DNA from: Alcaligenaceae bacterium
GTDB taxonomy: Bacteria; Pseudomonadota; Gammaproteobacteria; Burkholderiales; Burkholderiaceae_B
Direction: 5' to 3'
DNA: 55,583 nucleotides
NCBI GenBank assembly: GCA_012727555.1
Contig: JAAYGT010000154.1
Span: forward strand, 1 to 55,583
Shown: positions 26,901 to 34,294 of the stretch, piece by piece
How positions within the stretch are numbered: position 1 is the stretch's first letter
How the letters are laid out: each line of letters opens with the position of its first letter
Notes under the pieces: generated by a model
What the model was told of the DNA's origin: nothing
The model's input: only the letters and a program-made list of their open reading frames with translations
Database searches by the model: none
Position numbers and translations under genes: made by a program

Positions 26901-27756
26901 GAATACCTCGGTCGATACACGGGTTGAAGCCGTTGTGAAATCACAACTGGCCGAAGCATCCATGGGTAAAAGTGCCAACCTGCTCATTTCAGCCCGCCCC
27001 ATCGGCGTGAATCCGGGCGCAAAAGCCAAACCCTACTCGGTCAATCTCAGCATCCAGTGTGCCCAGGAAGAGCTCACGCTCGACAACTTCAACATGGAAA
27101 CCACGACCAGCTTCAACTGGTCACCTGACCAATGCGGCGATGTCACGCTGCAAATACGCATCGACAACATGCTGCTGACGCGCCGTTACCCCGGCCCGAT
27201 GGGCATGGCACGGTTTGTCGGCGAATTCATCGATGGTGAGCGCATTTTCACACCCGACGACTTTCCCCAGGCGCGTGAACGACTTGACGAACTGAATGTA
27301 CAGACATTGCATGTGCGCTACGACTTCGTGGGCCAGGAAGCACTGCTGAACATGGCCGACCATCTTGACTACCTTGCAGAAACGTCAACACCATCACTTT
27401 CGGCCACGCCGTCACGTTTGCAGGTCAAAATCCCCGAACGCGTCGGGCAATGCTGGACAGAAGGCATTCCCGATCAGCCCGTGACACCCATGCCGCTGTA
27501 CATACGGCAGCGAGCCAAACAAATCATCGAGGCTCCGCCACCTCCGCCTGAACCCGCCTGGGTAAGCAGTGTGGCACCCGCACCTGAGCCACCTCCGCAA
27601 CCCGAACGCACGCATCGGGTAAAAGACGGCGAAACGCTGTATTCGCTGGCGCGGCGCTACGGTACAACCATCGAGGCACTACAGAAACTGAATCATCTGA
27701 AAAATACAGATCTCATTGTGACGGGGCATATTCTGAAGATACCGCCGGCACAATGA
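23923..27756 (+). CDS. tssM: T6SS inner-membrane protein TssM (IcmF) with C-terminal LysM domain
   Basis: The 1277-residue protein has two N-terminal membrane helices (about 3-60), a cytoplasmic NTPase-like domain with Walker A GEPGAGKTSA near residue 120 and VVIDTAGRYVSP as the G3/Walker B region, and a third membrane helix (AAIVWVSLFATALVFLLVSF, about 421-440). A large periplasmic domain ends with DUF1215-like beta segments. A Pro-rich linker (about 1199-1227) then leads to a LysM domain (1231-1274): HRVKDGETLYSLARRYGTTI and then LKNTDLIVTGHILKIP. TssM spans the periplasm to TssJ. LysM binds peptidoglycan glycan chains and is not a standard TssM part, so this looks like a fused cell-wall anchor. 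Confidence 0.95.
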   Translation: MKAFLTFLLWCVVLVALGIFSWGLALYLAWPLWGGLTFFFGIIGLYFGIRLARRLWLISRSRVKLAASEKAGRAQHADTSGHLNDITLKWKEAIRTLRESSLRRFGNPVYALPWFMVVGEPGAGKTSAITRSRLASLNKSVSQFDPITTTLNCDWWFFNRAVVIDTAGRYVSPSGTPEDQAEWERMLELLAKYRSREGLNGLVLAIDAHDLLNPSDDTLERRGHVIRERIDQLIRLFDKRFPIFILVTQCDSVFGFDAWANALPPEALSQAMGYTGPLEQGDEAESRFLTNAFDHIGNRLRSIRLDMGVKGVDLNPELLLFPSELDRLRPGLQRFLTAGMGNNPYLEQPMLRGIFLSSACQTGATEPNALSHLIKTTRTTTPAEKGLFLHDFFERVLPADRWNTLPTIIVDRWRQATRNLAAIVWVSLFATALVFLLVSFYQTRGSLREIESRYPSLALTENGKPEDLIYTLYKALNLTDFILEREKAWQTRWLAFSPEITRLEQDIKDEYVKGYQRFLATNNYNDLFPKILARETGSPLYASTILGMVRNINVSQARINGADYDQLLAMPQFPAEIAHELQPGLPPEIVNSTHRMIVAYKAWSKPDDPVLRANMERDRETLARIVMQSPHLEWLLPWANQLPSLKPVTLREFWLPGSQGKNEGMIEPSLTRQGEHVLNSFLQELGQAFNFSPEFQIKRGAFEAWYQAERINTWKSFAWSFNNGEQLLANEPAWRDMLTRIDTSSSPYYRFFERLKDEFSGLRSDQLPNWLLFARDFSAMRRVAASQNTFDKAGAVAGTINTVGERIIRQTVDQRAFTSGDTIQSTIKGVQAYGDFMRSFDSAASEALAGDGQAYQLASDYFAISSNPEVKTSVLQNTQDALDVFRKTSGYNSPDDQVIWQLVGGPLQLLTRYSLEQASCSVQKEWERSVLWKTQMAVSPREINDQLFGDKGSVWAFADGPAKPFVQQKSTGFSAVRKQDYTFPFSTGFIPFLNTSVDTRVEAVVKSQLAEASMGKSANLLISARPIGVNPGAKAKPYSVNLSIQCAQEELTLDNFNMETTTSFNWSPDQCGDVTLQIRIDNMLLTRRYPGPMGMARFVGEFIDGERIFTPDDFPQARERLDELNVQTLHVRYDFVGQEALLNMADHLDYLAETSTPSLSATPSRLQVKIPERVGQCWTEGIPDQPVTPMPLYIRQRAKQIIEAPPPPPEPAWVSSVAPAPEPPPQPERTHRVKDGETLYSLARRYGTTIEALQKLNHLKNTDLIVTGHILKIPPAQ

Positions 27757-27959
27757 AAAACGCGAAGCAGTCACACGCACCTTTCTTGCCTTTCTGGTCC
27801 ATCCAGCCCCACTGGGGCAAAGGGTCATGAAGAATGTACTGAAATATTTCACGATTGACAGGGTCAAGCGCAGTAGGCAAGAATCTTTTGAAGTTGAATG
27901 AAACTTTTTTCACCGTACGCCGTCTCATACGAAAACGGTAAAACACCAGGAGAAACATC

Positions 27960-28448
27960 ATGGCAGGCGAGGGTTCCGTTGCACCCAAAGAAAGGGTAAA
28001 CATCACATATAAACCGGCAACCGGTGATGCTCAGGCCGAGGTCGAGCTTCCACTGAAGCTGCTCATCCTGGGTGATTTCACCCAACGGCCCGATGACCGC
28101 AGCGTCGAAGACCGGGCACCCATCAATGTCGACAAAGACAACTACAACGATGTTCTCAAAGCCCAGAATCTTGCACTCGACCTGTCGGTTCCAAACCGGC
28201 TGGAACCCGGTTCCGAAGACAATCTGGCCGTCAACCTGAAGTTCCAGTCCCTGGCCGATTTTCAGCCCGACAACATTGTTGAAAACGTTCCTGAACTGCG
28301 CGACATCGTTGCGCTGCGTGGCGCCCTCAAGGCACTCAAAGGCCCGCTGGGCAATATCCCCGATTTCCGCAAAAAACTGCAGGCGCTTGTACAAGACGAA
28401 GAAACACGCGCCCGTCTGCTGAAAGAACTGGGTATCGAAGACAAATAA
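27960..28448 (+). CDS. tssB: T6SS contractile sheath small subunit TssB
   Basis: This 162-residue protein begins with the TssB (VipA) pattern ERVNITYKPATGDAQAEVEL, then LPLKLLILGDFTQRPDDR, followed by a central amphipathic region and the C-terminal LKGPLGNIPDFRKKLQ block. TssB and TssC form the contractile sheath recycled by ClpV. A GAGAAACATC Shine-Dalgarno region precedes the ATG. The 203-base gap after tssM shows no gene. It holds a TTGACA at 27855-27860 without a convincing -10, so a separate promoter for the sheath genes is possible but unproven. Confidence 0.95.
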   Translation: MAGEGSVAPKERVNITYKPATGDAQAEVELPLKLLILGDFTQRPDDRSVEDRAPINVDKDNYNDVLKAQNLALDLSVPNRLEPGSEDNLAVNLKFQSLADFQPDNIVENVPELRDIVALRGALKALKGPLGNIPDFRKKLQALVQDEETRARLLKELGIEDK

Positions 28449-28475
28449 CACCACGCACTTCAGGGGAACCACACC

Positions 28476-29957
28476 ATGACCGAACAAGCCAAACAGGAAG
28501 CCGCCGTTGCGGCAGAATCCGGCAGTACATCACTCATCGATCAGTTGCTCGAAACCACCAAGGTGCGTCCGGGCGATGAATCCTACGCAATCACCCGTCA
28601 GGGCATACAAACCTTCATTTCATCGCTGCTCGACCCATCGCGCACCATTGATCGCATCACGGCTTCGCTGGCCGACGACATGATCGCCGAACTCGATAAA
28701 AAGCTGTGCCGTCAGGTTGATGAAATTCTGCACCACCCTGATTTCCAGCGTCTGGAATCAGCCTGGCGCTCGCTCAAGTTTCTGGTTGATCGCACCAACT
28801 TTCGCGAAAACATCAAACTTGAAATCATGAACGTCAGTAAAGACGATCTGCTCAGTGATTTCGAAGATTCTCCGGAAGTCACCAAATCGGGGCTTTACAA
28901 AAACTGCTACACCGCTGAATTCGGACAATTCGGCGGCCAGCCCTACGGTGCCATTGTGGCCAACTATGAATTTGGTCCGGGCTCCTCCGATGTCAAACTG
29001 CTGCAGTATTGCGCCAGTGTGTCATCCATGTCCCACGCCCCGTTCATTGCGGCTGCAGGTGCACACTTCTTTGGTCTCGAAAACTTTTCCAAGCTTCCCG
29101 ATCTCAAAGACCTGTCCTCCATCTTTGAAATGCCCCAGTACACCAAGTGGAACGGTTTCCGCGAAAGCGAAGACGCCCGCAACGTCGGTCTGGTACTGCC
29201 CCATTTCCTGTTGCGTACCCCGTACGGCAACAACACCACACCCTCCAAGAAATTCAACTACGAAGAAGACGTCTCAAACGGTCACAACAACTTCCTGTGG
29301 GGTAACGCTGCCTTTGCCTTCGCTTCACGGCTCACAGCCAGTTTTGCCGACTACCGCTGGTGTGCCAACATCATTGGCCCGCAGGGTGGCGGTACGGTGG
29401 GTGATCTGCCCATCTACAACTTCGAAGCCATGGGTGAAATCCAGACAAAAATCCCCACCGAAGTGCTTATTTCCGAACGGCGTGAATTCGAGCTGGCCGA
29501 ACAGGGCTTCATTGGTCTGGCCATGCGCAAAAACAGCGACAACGCCGCCTTTTTCTCGGCCAATTCCTGCCAGAAACCCAAGTTCTTCGGCAATACCAAA
29601 GAAGGCAAGGAAGCCGAAACCAACTACAAGCTGGGTACCCAGCTGCCCTACATTTTTGTGGTCAGCCGCCTGGCACACTACATCAAGGTACTGCAGCGCG
29701 AAAACATCGGTACCTGGAAAGAACGTGCGGACCTCGAAGGAGAACTCAACAACTGGGTCCGTCAATATGTAGCCGACATGGATGCCCCTGGTCCCGAAGT
29801 ACGCAGTCGACGTCCTCTGCGCATGGCGCAGATCAACGTCGAAGACGTTGAAGGCGATCCAGGCTGGTACCGTGTCTCTATGCTGGTGCGCCCGCACTTC
29901 AAATACATGGGTGCATCATTCACGTTGTCACTGGTCGGCAAGCTCGACAAAAAATAA
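28476..29957 (+). CDS. tssC: T6SS contractile sheath large subunit TssC
   Basis: This 493-residue protein is a typical TssC (VipB): SLIDQLLETTKVRPGDESYA, ILHHPDFQRLESAWRSLKFL, and GQPYGAIVANYEFGPGSSDV are family hallmarks. The C-terminal half ends in the conserved EVRSRRPLRMAQINVEDVEG and WYRVSMLVRPHFKYMGASFT. TssC lines the outer sheath around the Hcp tube. It follows tssB by 27 bases with caggggaacc before the ATG, and precedes hcp by 57 bases. Length is standard. Confidence 0.96.
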   Translation: MTEQAKQEAAVAAESGSTSLIDQLLETTKVRPGDESYAITRQGIQTFISSLLDPSRTIDRITASLADDMIAELDKKLCRQVDEILHHPDFQRLESAWRSLKFLVDRTNFRENIKLEIMNVSKDDLLSDFEDSPEVTKSGLYKNCYTAEFGQFGGQPYGAIVANYEFGPGSSDVKLLQYCASVSSMSHAPFIAAAGAHFFGLENFSKLPDLKDLSSIFEMPQYTKWNGFRESEDARNVGLVLPHFLLRTPYGNNTTPSKKFNYEEDVSNGHNNFLWGNAAFAFASRLTASFADYRWCANIIGPQGGGTVGDLPIYNFEAMGEIQTKIPTEVLISERREFELAEQGFIGLAMRKNSDNAAFFSANSCQKPKFFGNTKEGKEAETNYKLGTQLPYIFVVSRLAHYIKVLQRENIGTWKERADLEGELNNWVRQYVADMDAPGPEVRSRRPLRMAQINVEDVEGDPGWYRVSMLVRPHFKYMGASFTLSLVGKLDKK

Positions 29958-30014
29958 GGTCGAAGCAAGCCTGTTTTAACCGCCCCATAAACGGCATTCT
30001 CCAGGAGATCAAAA

Positions 30015-30503
30015 ATGCCAATGCCAGGTTACCTGACCCTCACCGGTCAAACGCAAGGAAAGATCGACGGCAGCTGCACCATCCAGGGTCACGAGGACAC
30101 CATCCTCGTTCAGGCTGTGGATCACACCATCGAAATTCCAAAGTCCATTCAAACAGGCTTGCCGACCGGAAAACGTATTCACGGTCCGCTCACCATCACC
30201 AAGGAAATCGACAAGTCATCGCCCAAGCTGTTCCAGGCACTAACTTCCGGCGAACAGCTCACCAGCGCCAAGCTCGAGTACTACCGCATTTCCCCGCAGG
30301 GCAAGGAAGAGCTCTACTACACCGTGGAAATCAAGAACGCCATCATCACCTCCATGCACAAGTACGTTCCAATGTGCCTGGATCCGGCCAACAAATCCAT
30401 GGGCCACATGGAGGCTGTTTCGTTCACCTACGAAACCATCATCGAAACGTTCACACCTGACGGTATCGAAGCTGAAGACTCCTGGAATTCTCCGAAGTCG
30501 TAA
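30015..30503 (+). CDS. hcp: T6SS tube protein Hcp (TssD)
   Basis: This 162-residue protein has the Hcp1-type fold sequence: YLTLTGQTQGKIDGSCTIQG, then VQAVDHTIEIP, then LTITKEIDKSSPKLFQAL and SFTYETIIETF. The family motif 'i.KeiDkssP.L..al..G' is intact. Hcp hexamers form the expelled inner tube and can carry small effectors. The ATG has a CAGGAG Shine-Dalgarno (ccaggagatc) and is followed within 10 bases of its stop by a strong hairpin terminator. Hcp is therefore the last gene of the tssJ-hcp operon, which would allow high expression. Confidence 0.96.
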   Translation: MPMPGYLTLTGQTQGKIDGSCTIQGHEDTILVQAVDHTIEIPKSIQTGLPTGKRIHGPLTITKEIDKSSPKLFQALTSGEQLTSAKLEYYRISPQGKEELYYTVEIKNAIITSMHKYVPMCLDPANKSMGHMEAVSFTYETIIETFTPDGIEAEDSWNSPKS

Positions 30504-30512
30504 GCAGCCCCC

Positions 30513-30547
30513 AAAAACCGCCTGTTCACTGAGCAGGCGGTTTTTTT
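30513..30547 (+). terminator. Rho-independent terminator after hcp
   Basis: The arms AACCGCCTGTTC and GAGCAGGCGGTT pair around an ACT loop (one G-U) and run into seven T residues. It lies 10 bases after the hcp stop and separates tssJ-hcp from clpV. Confidence 0.93.
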
Positions 30548-30694
30548 CTGTGCCTGGCTTGCCTGTTTCACACAATGCGGCCAAGATCGGGCTTGCGTGT
30601 CCGCAATCAAAGGATCGTCTGCGTCCACACGGTATGCCAGTACCTGCCACGCCGGCATCTGAAGTTCACCAATTCAATAAAAACGGGGAAAACA

Positions 30695-33469
30695 ATGCAA
30701 ATCGTCGAGTTCAAGTCGCTGGTCGACCGCCTGAACCCAACCTGCCGCGATGCACTTGAAAACGCTGCAGGGCTCTGCCTGAACCGCACCCACTACGAAA
30801 TCACCATCGAACACATGCTGGTGCGTTTGGTCGAAGATCCCCGTTCCGATGTTCAGCTCATTTTGCGCCAGGTGGGTATTGATCCCGGGCGCTTCCAGCG
30901 TGCGCTGGAGCAATCCATCGAAACGTTCAAAAGCGGCAACAGCGGCCGTCCCCAGTTTTCACCCTTGCTGCCCGACCTGTTCGCCGATGCCTGGATGATC
31001 GCCTCCGTCGATCTGTACGAAGGCACGATCCGTTCAGGTGCCGTGCTGGCAGCCTTCGTGGCACGTGCCTCGTTTTATGCCAGTGGCACCTACGCGGCAT
31101 TGCTTGCCGAACTCGACAAAAACAAAACCGTCAACCTGCTCGGTCAGGTGGCACCGTCATCACGTGAATCCGCCGAAGCCACCGGCATGAGCACAGGCGG
31201 CAACGGCAGCCCCGGCCTTCAACCCGGTGCCAACGCCCAGGGCGGCACCGCCATTGAACGTTTCTGCGAAGACTTCACCGCCAAAGCCCGGGCCGGCAAA
31301 ATCGATCCCGTCTTCGGACGCGATGCGGAAATCCGCCAGATGGTCGATATTCTGGCGCGCCGGCGCAAGAACAATCCCATCTGCGTGGGCGACCCCGGCG
31401 TAGGGAAAACAGCCGTTATCGAGGGCCTGGCCGTACGCATTATCGAAGGTGATGTACCCGATATCCTGCAGGGTGTCACCATCCTGGGCCTCGACATGGG
31501 CGCCCTGGAAGCAGGGGCGGGCGTCAAAGGTGAATTTGAAAACCGTCTGCGCAATGTGATTACGGAAATCAAATCCTCGGCAACCCCCATCATTTTATTC
31601 ATCGATGAAGCGCACACACTCATCGGAGCAGGGGGTTCGGCCGGCACCAACGATGCCGCCAACCTGCTCAAACCTGCACTGGCCCGGGGTGAGTTGCGCA
31701 CCATCGCCGCAACCACCTGGGGCGAATACAAGAAATACTTCGAAAAAGACGCGGCATTGGCACGCCGTTTCGAACTGGTCAAGCTCGACGAGCCCTCGGT
31801 TCGCATGGCTGTTGAAATCCTGCGGGGCCTTAAAGAACGCTACGAACAGGTCCACAATGTCATCATCCGTGAAGATGCCCTGACTGCTGCTGCCGAACTT
31901 TCGAACCGCTACATCACCGGACGTCAATTGCCGGACAAAGCCATCGACCTGCTCGACACCGCCTGCGCACGAATCAAGGTCAATCTGTCATCCAAGCCCG
32001 ATTTCATCGAAGACCGCGAACGCAAACTACTCATGCTGGAACGCGAGAAAAAAGGGCTGCTGCGCGATCAGGAAAACCGGGTTGAAATCGACACGGCACG
32101 CCTGCAGGAAATCGATACAGAAAGCGCCAAAATCCAGCAGGAACTCGACAACCTGCGCACGCAGTATCAAGAACAGCACGATGCGGCCCATGCCGTGCTC
32201 GAACTGCGCCAGGAACGTCTGGCAGCGCGTAACACAGCCACAAACAACACCACAACAGCTGCGGTCTCTGCCAATCCAACTGAGGTCGCAGAAGCCTCCA
32301 TAACGCCCGGCACACCACACGCTCCGGAAGCTACGCCAGCCGCTGTAAGTACACCAGACCCCGCTTCTGCCGCGCGCACGCCCGAAACCATTGAAACGGA
32401 TCTGATTCAAGCCGAACGGCACTTTGCGGCGGTACAGGCAAACGACAAACTGATTTTTATCGATGTCTCGCCCGACACCGTTGCAAAAGTCGTGTCTGAC
32501 CGCACCGGTATTCCACTGGGCAAAATGATGCGTGACCAGGCCGCCAGCGCACTGAGTCTTGAAGCATCCATCGGTGAACGCATCAAAGGGCAGGACTACG
32601 CGCTTGCCACCATCGCTGAAGTCCTCAAATCCGCCCGTTCAGGCCTGCGTGAACCCAACCAGCCCATGGGCATTTTCCTGTTGGTCGGTCCTTCCGGCAC
32701 GGGCAAGACAGAAACTGCACTGACCGTGGCAGACATCATGTTTGGTGGCGAACAATCGGTCGTCAGCATCAACATGAGCGAATTCCAGGAGAAACACACC
32801 GTCAGCCGTCTGGTCGGTTCGCCCCCGGGTTACGTGGGCTACGGCGAAGGCGGGGTACTGACGGAAGCGGTGCGGCAACGCCCCTATTCCGTCGTGTTGC
32901 TCGATGAAGTAGAGAAAGCCCACCTCGATGTCGTCAATCTGTTCTACCAGGTATTCGACAAAGGCGTGTTGTCCGATGGCGAGGGGCGCGAGATCAATTT
33001 CCGTAATACCGTTGTGTTCCTCACCTCGAACCTAGCGCTTGATCTGATCACCGAACTGTGTGCATCCGACGAACCGCCCCCACTTGACGCCATACAAACG
33101 GCCATCCGGCCTATCCTGTCCAATCATTTCAAGCCCGCCCTGCTGGCACGCATGACCGTTGTCCCCTTCCTCACACTGAAAGGCGATGCACTGCGCGGCA
33201 TCGTGAAACTCAAACTGCAGAAACTGGTCAAGCGCATGCAGGAAAGCAATCGTATTGCGCTGCACATTGACGACGCTGTTATTGACACGATCACAGCACG
33301 TTGCACGGAAGTGGACACAGGTGCTCGCAATATCGACTTCATTCTGCGCGGGTCCGTACTGCCCATGTTGTCAAATACCCTGCTGGCTCACATGGCGGAA
33401 GGCGCCACGTTTTCCACAGCGCGCCTGAGTGTCGATGAATCAGGGCAGTTCACGGCCACCTTCAGCTGA
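30695..33469 (+). CDS. tssH: T6SS sheath-recycling AAA+ ATPase ClpV (TssH)
   Basis: The ATG at 30695 (after a GGGGAAAAC ribosome site) was chosen because MQIVEFKSLVDRLNPTCRDA is the usual ClpV start; the frame is open 120 bases further upstream but without family sequence. The 924-residue protein has the Clp-N domain, AAA1 (GDPGVGKTAVIEG, LFIDEAHTLIGAGG), a middle coiled coil, and AAA2 (GPSGTGKTETALT, SEFQEKHTVSRLVGSPPGYV). ClpV disassembles contracted TssBC sheath. An unusual low-complexity Ala/Thr/Pro insert of about 60 residues (32220-32400) follows the middle coiled coil. It begins a third transcription unit with 33483 and tssA. Confidence 0.95.
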   Translation: MQIVEFKSLVDRLNPTCRDALENAAGLCLNRTHYEITIEHMLVRLVEDPRSDVQLILRQVGIDPGRFQRALEQSIETFKSGNSGRPQFSPLLPDLFADAWMIASVDLYEGTIRSGAVLAAFVARASFYASGTYAALLAELDKNKTVNLLGQVAPSSRESAEATGMSTGGNGSPGLQPGANAQGGTAIERFCEDFTAKARAGKIDPVFGRDAEIRQMVDILARRRKNNPICVGDPGVGKTAVIEGLAVRIIEGDVPDILQGVTILGLDMGALEAGAGVKGEFENRLRNVITEIKSSATPIILFIDEAHTLIGAGGSAGTNDAANLLKPALARGELRTIAATTWGEYKKYFEKDAALARRFELVKLDEPSVRMAVEILRGLKERYEQVHNVIIREDALTAAAELSNRYITGRQLPDKAIDLLDTACARIKVNLSSKPDFIEDRERKLLMLEREKKGLLRDQENRVEIDTARLQEIDTESAKIQQELDNLRTQYQEQHDAAHAVLELRQERLAARNTATNNTTTAAVSANPTEVAEASITPGTPHAPEATPAAVSTPDPASAARTPETIETDLIQAERHFAAVQANDKLIFIDVSPDTVAKVVSDRTGIPLGKMMRDQAASALSLEASIGERIKGQDYALATIAEVLKSARSGLREPNQPMGIFLLVGPSGTGKTETALTVADIMFGGEQSVVSINMSEFQEKHTVSRLVGSPPGYVGYGEGGVLTEAVRQRPYSVVLLDEVEKAHLDVVNLFYQVFDKGVLSDGEGREINFRNTVVFLTSNLALDLITELCASDEPPPLDAIQTAIRPILSNHFKPALLARMTVVPFLTLKGDALRGIVKLKLQKLVKRMQESNRIALHIDDAVIDTITARCTEVDTGARNIDFILRGSVLPMLSNTLLAHMAEGATFSTARLSVDESGQFTATFS

Positions 33470-33482
33470 TCGGAGAAACCAC

Positions 33483-34280
33483 ATGAGCACTCCTGTTGCA
33501 TGGTTCATCACGGTCGAAGACACCCACACGCCCGCAAGCCGGGCCGCCGGGCAGCTGGGGCCCTACGGGCTGACAGTCAAGGGCCAGCGATGGCCCGAAA
33601 ACCAGTCTCTGGGCTGGCTGGTCTCAGCCCAGGAAGCCGCCTCAGCACAGGCGGGTGTCGTTGTGGTGGCGGTTTCTGCAGTGCAGTGGGCAAACCCTGA
33701 ACTGCGCCGCAGTCTCGCCTTGTTTCGCCTGGCATTACAAACCCTTCGACAACGCTGGATCAACGGCTTCATTCTGCTCACCGGCGATTCATCAAAGGCA
33801 GCCACTGACCAACCCGACACAACCACATTCACCACACTGCTGAACGACTGGACACCCCTTGAAGGCTCAACGTGGCCTGCCAGGGTGGTTGCGCGTGCCC
33901 ATGCTCCGGTCGCACCCAAGTGGCCTGTACGCCTGAATCTGCATGGCCACGAGCGCCTGGGCGTATGGCTGGAAACCCACCCGGTTCCCTTGGAAAGCAG
34001 CCGTGGTGCTCTGGTGGGTGTCAGCGGCAACCAGGCAAGCATCGGTTTTCACGCGGTGGGGCCCAAAGGCCGACTGCCTGACCGCAGCATCAATGAATAT
34101 GAACTCAAGGGCCTGCAATTCCAGGCTGGTAACCACGACTTCACCGCCTGGGCATTGCAAAATCCTCTGGCACCTGATCAAAGCTACTTCGTACGCCTTG
34201 ATGGCGAACCCGATTTTCTGGCCGTTGGTTCCTTGCCGGAAGGCAGTCCCGATGACGTCAGCCTGATCGCACTGCGCTGA
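33483..34280 (+). CDS. Unrecognised T6SS-locus protein between clpV and tssA, 265 aa
   Basis: I do not recognise this family. The 265-residue product has no signal peptide or membrane helix. It is Trp/Leu-rich with WFITVEDTHTP at the start, an Ala/Val-rich strand (AGVVVVAVSAVQWANPELRR), a helix with LALFRLALQTLRQRWINGFI, and a C-terminal half of alternating strands with Gly turns (VGVSGNQASIGFHAVGPKGR). The ATG at 33483 follows GGAGAAACC and lies 13 bases after clpV; tssA follows after 14 bases, so it is firmly in the operon. It is not the TagF phosphatase-inhibitor type, since the expected TagF start (WYGKLPs.GDF-like) is absent. Confidence 0.75.
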   Translation: MSTPVAWFITVEDTHTPASRAAGQLGPYGLTVKGQRWPENQSLGWLVSAQEAASAQAGVVVVAVSAVQWANPELRRSLALFRLALQTLRQRWINGFILLTGDSSKAATDQPDTTTFTTLLNDWTPLEGSTWPARVVARAHAPVAPKWPVRLNLHGHERLGVWLETHPVPLESSRGALVGVSGNQASIGFHAVGPKGRLPDRSINEYELKGLQFQAGNHDFTAWALQNPLAPDQSYFVRLDGEPDFLAVGSLPEGSPDDVSLIALR

Positions 34281-34294
34281 CCCTCCTGATACCC

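Noticed and set aside
27855-27890. Promoter for tssBC from the TTGACA at 27855
   Set aside because: No acceptable -10 at 16-18 bases; left as an unproven possibility in the tssB entry.
33483-34280. Gene between clpV and tssA as TagF
   Set aside because: The characteristic TagF N-terminal sequence is absent and the strand pattern differs.
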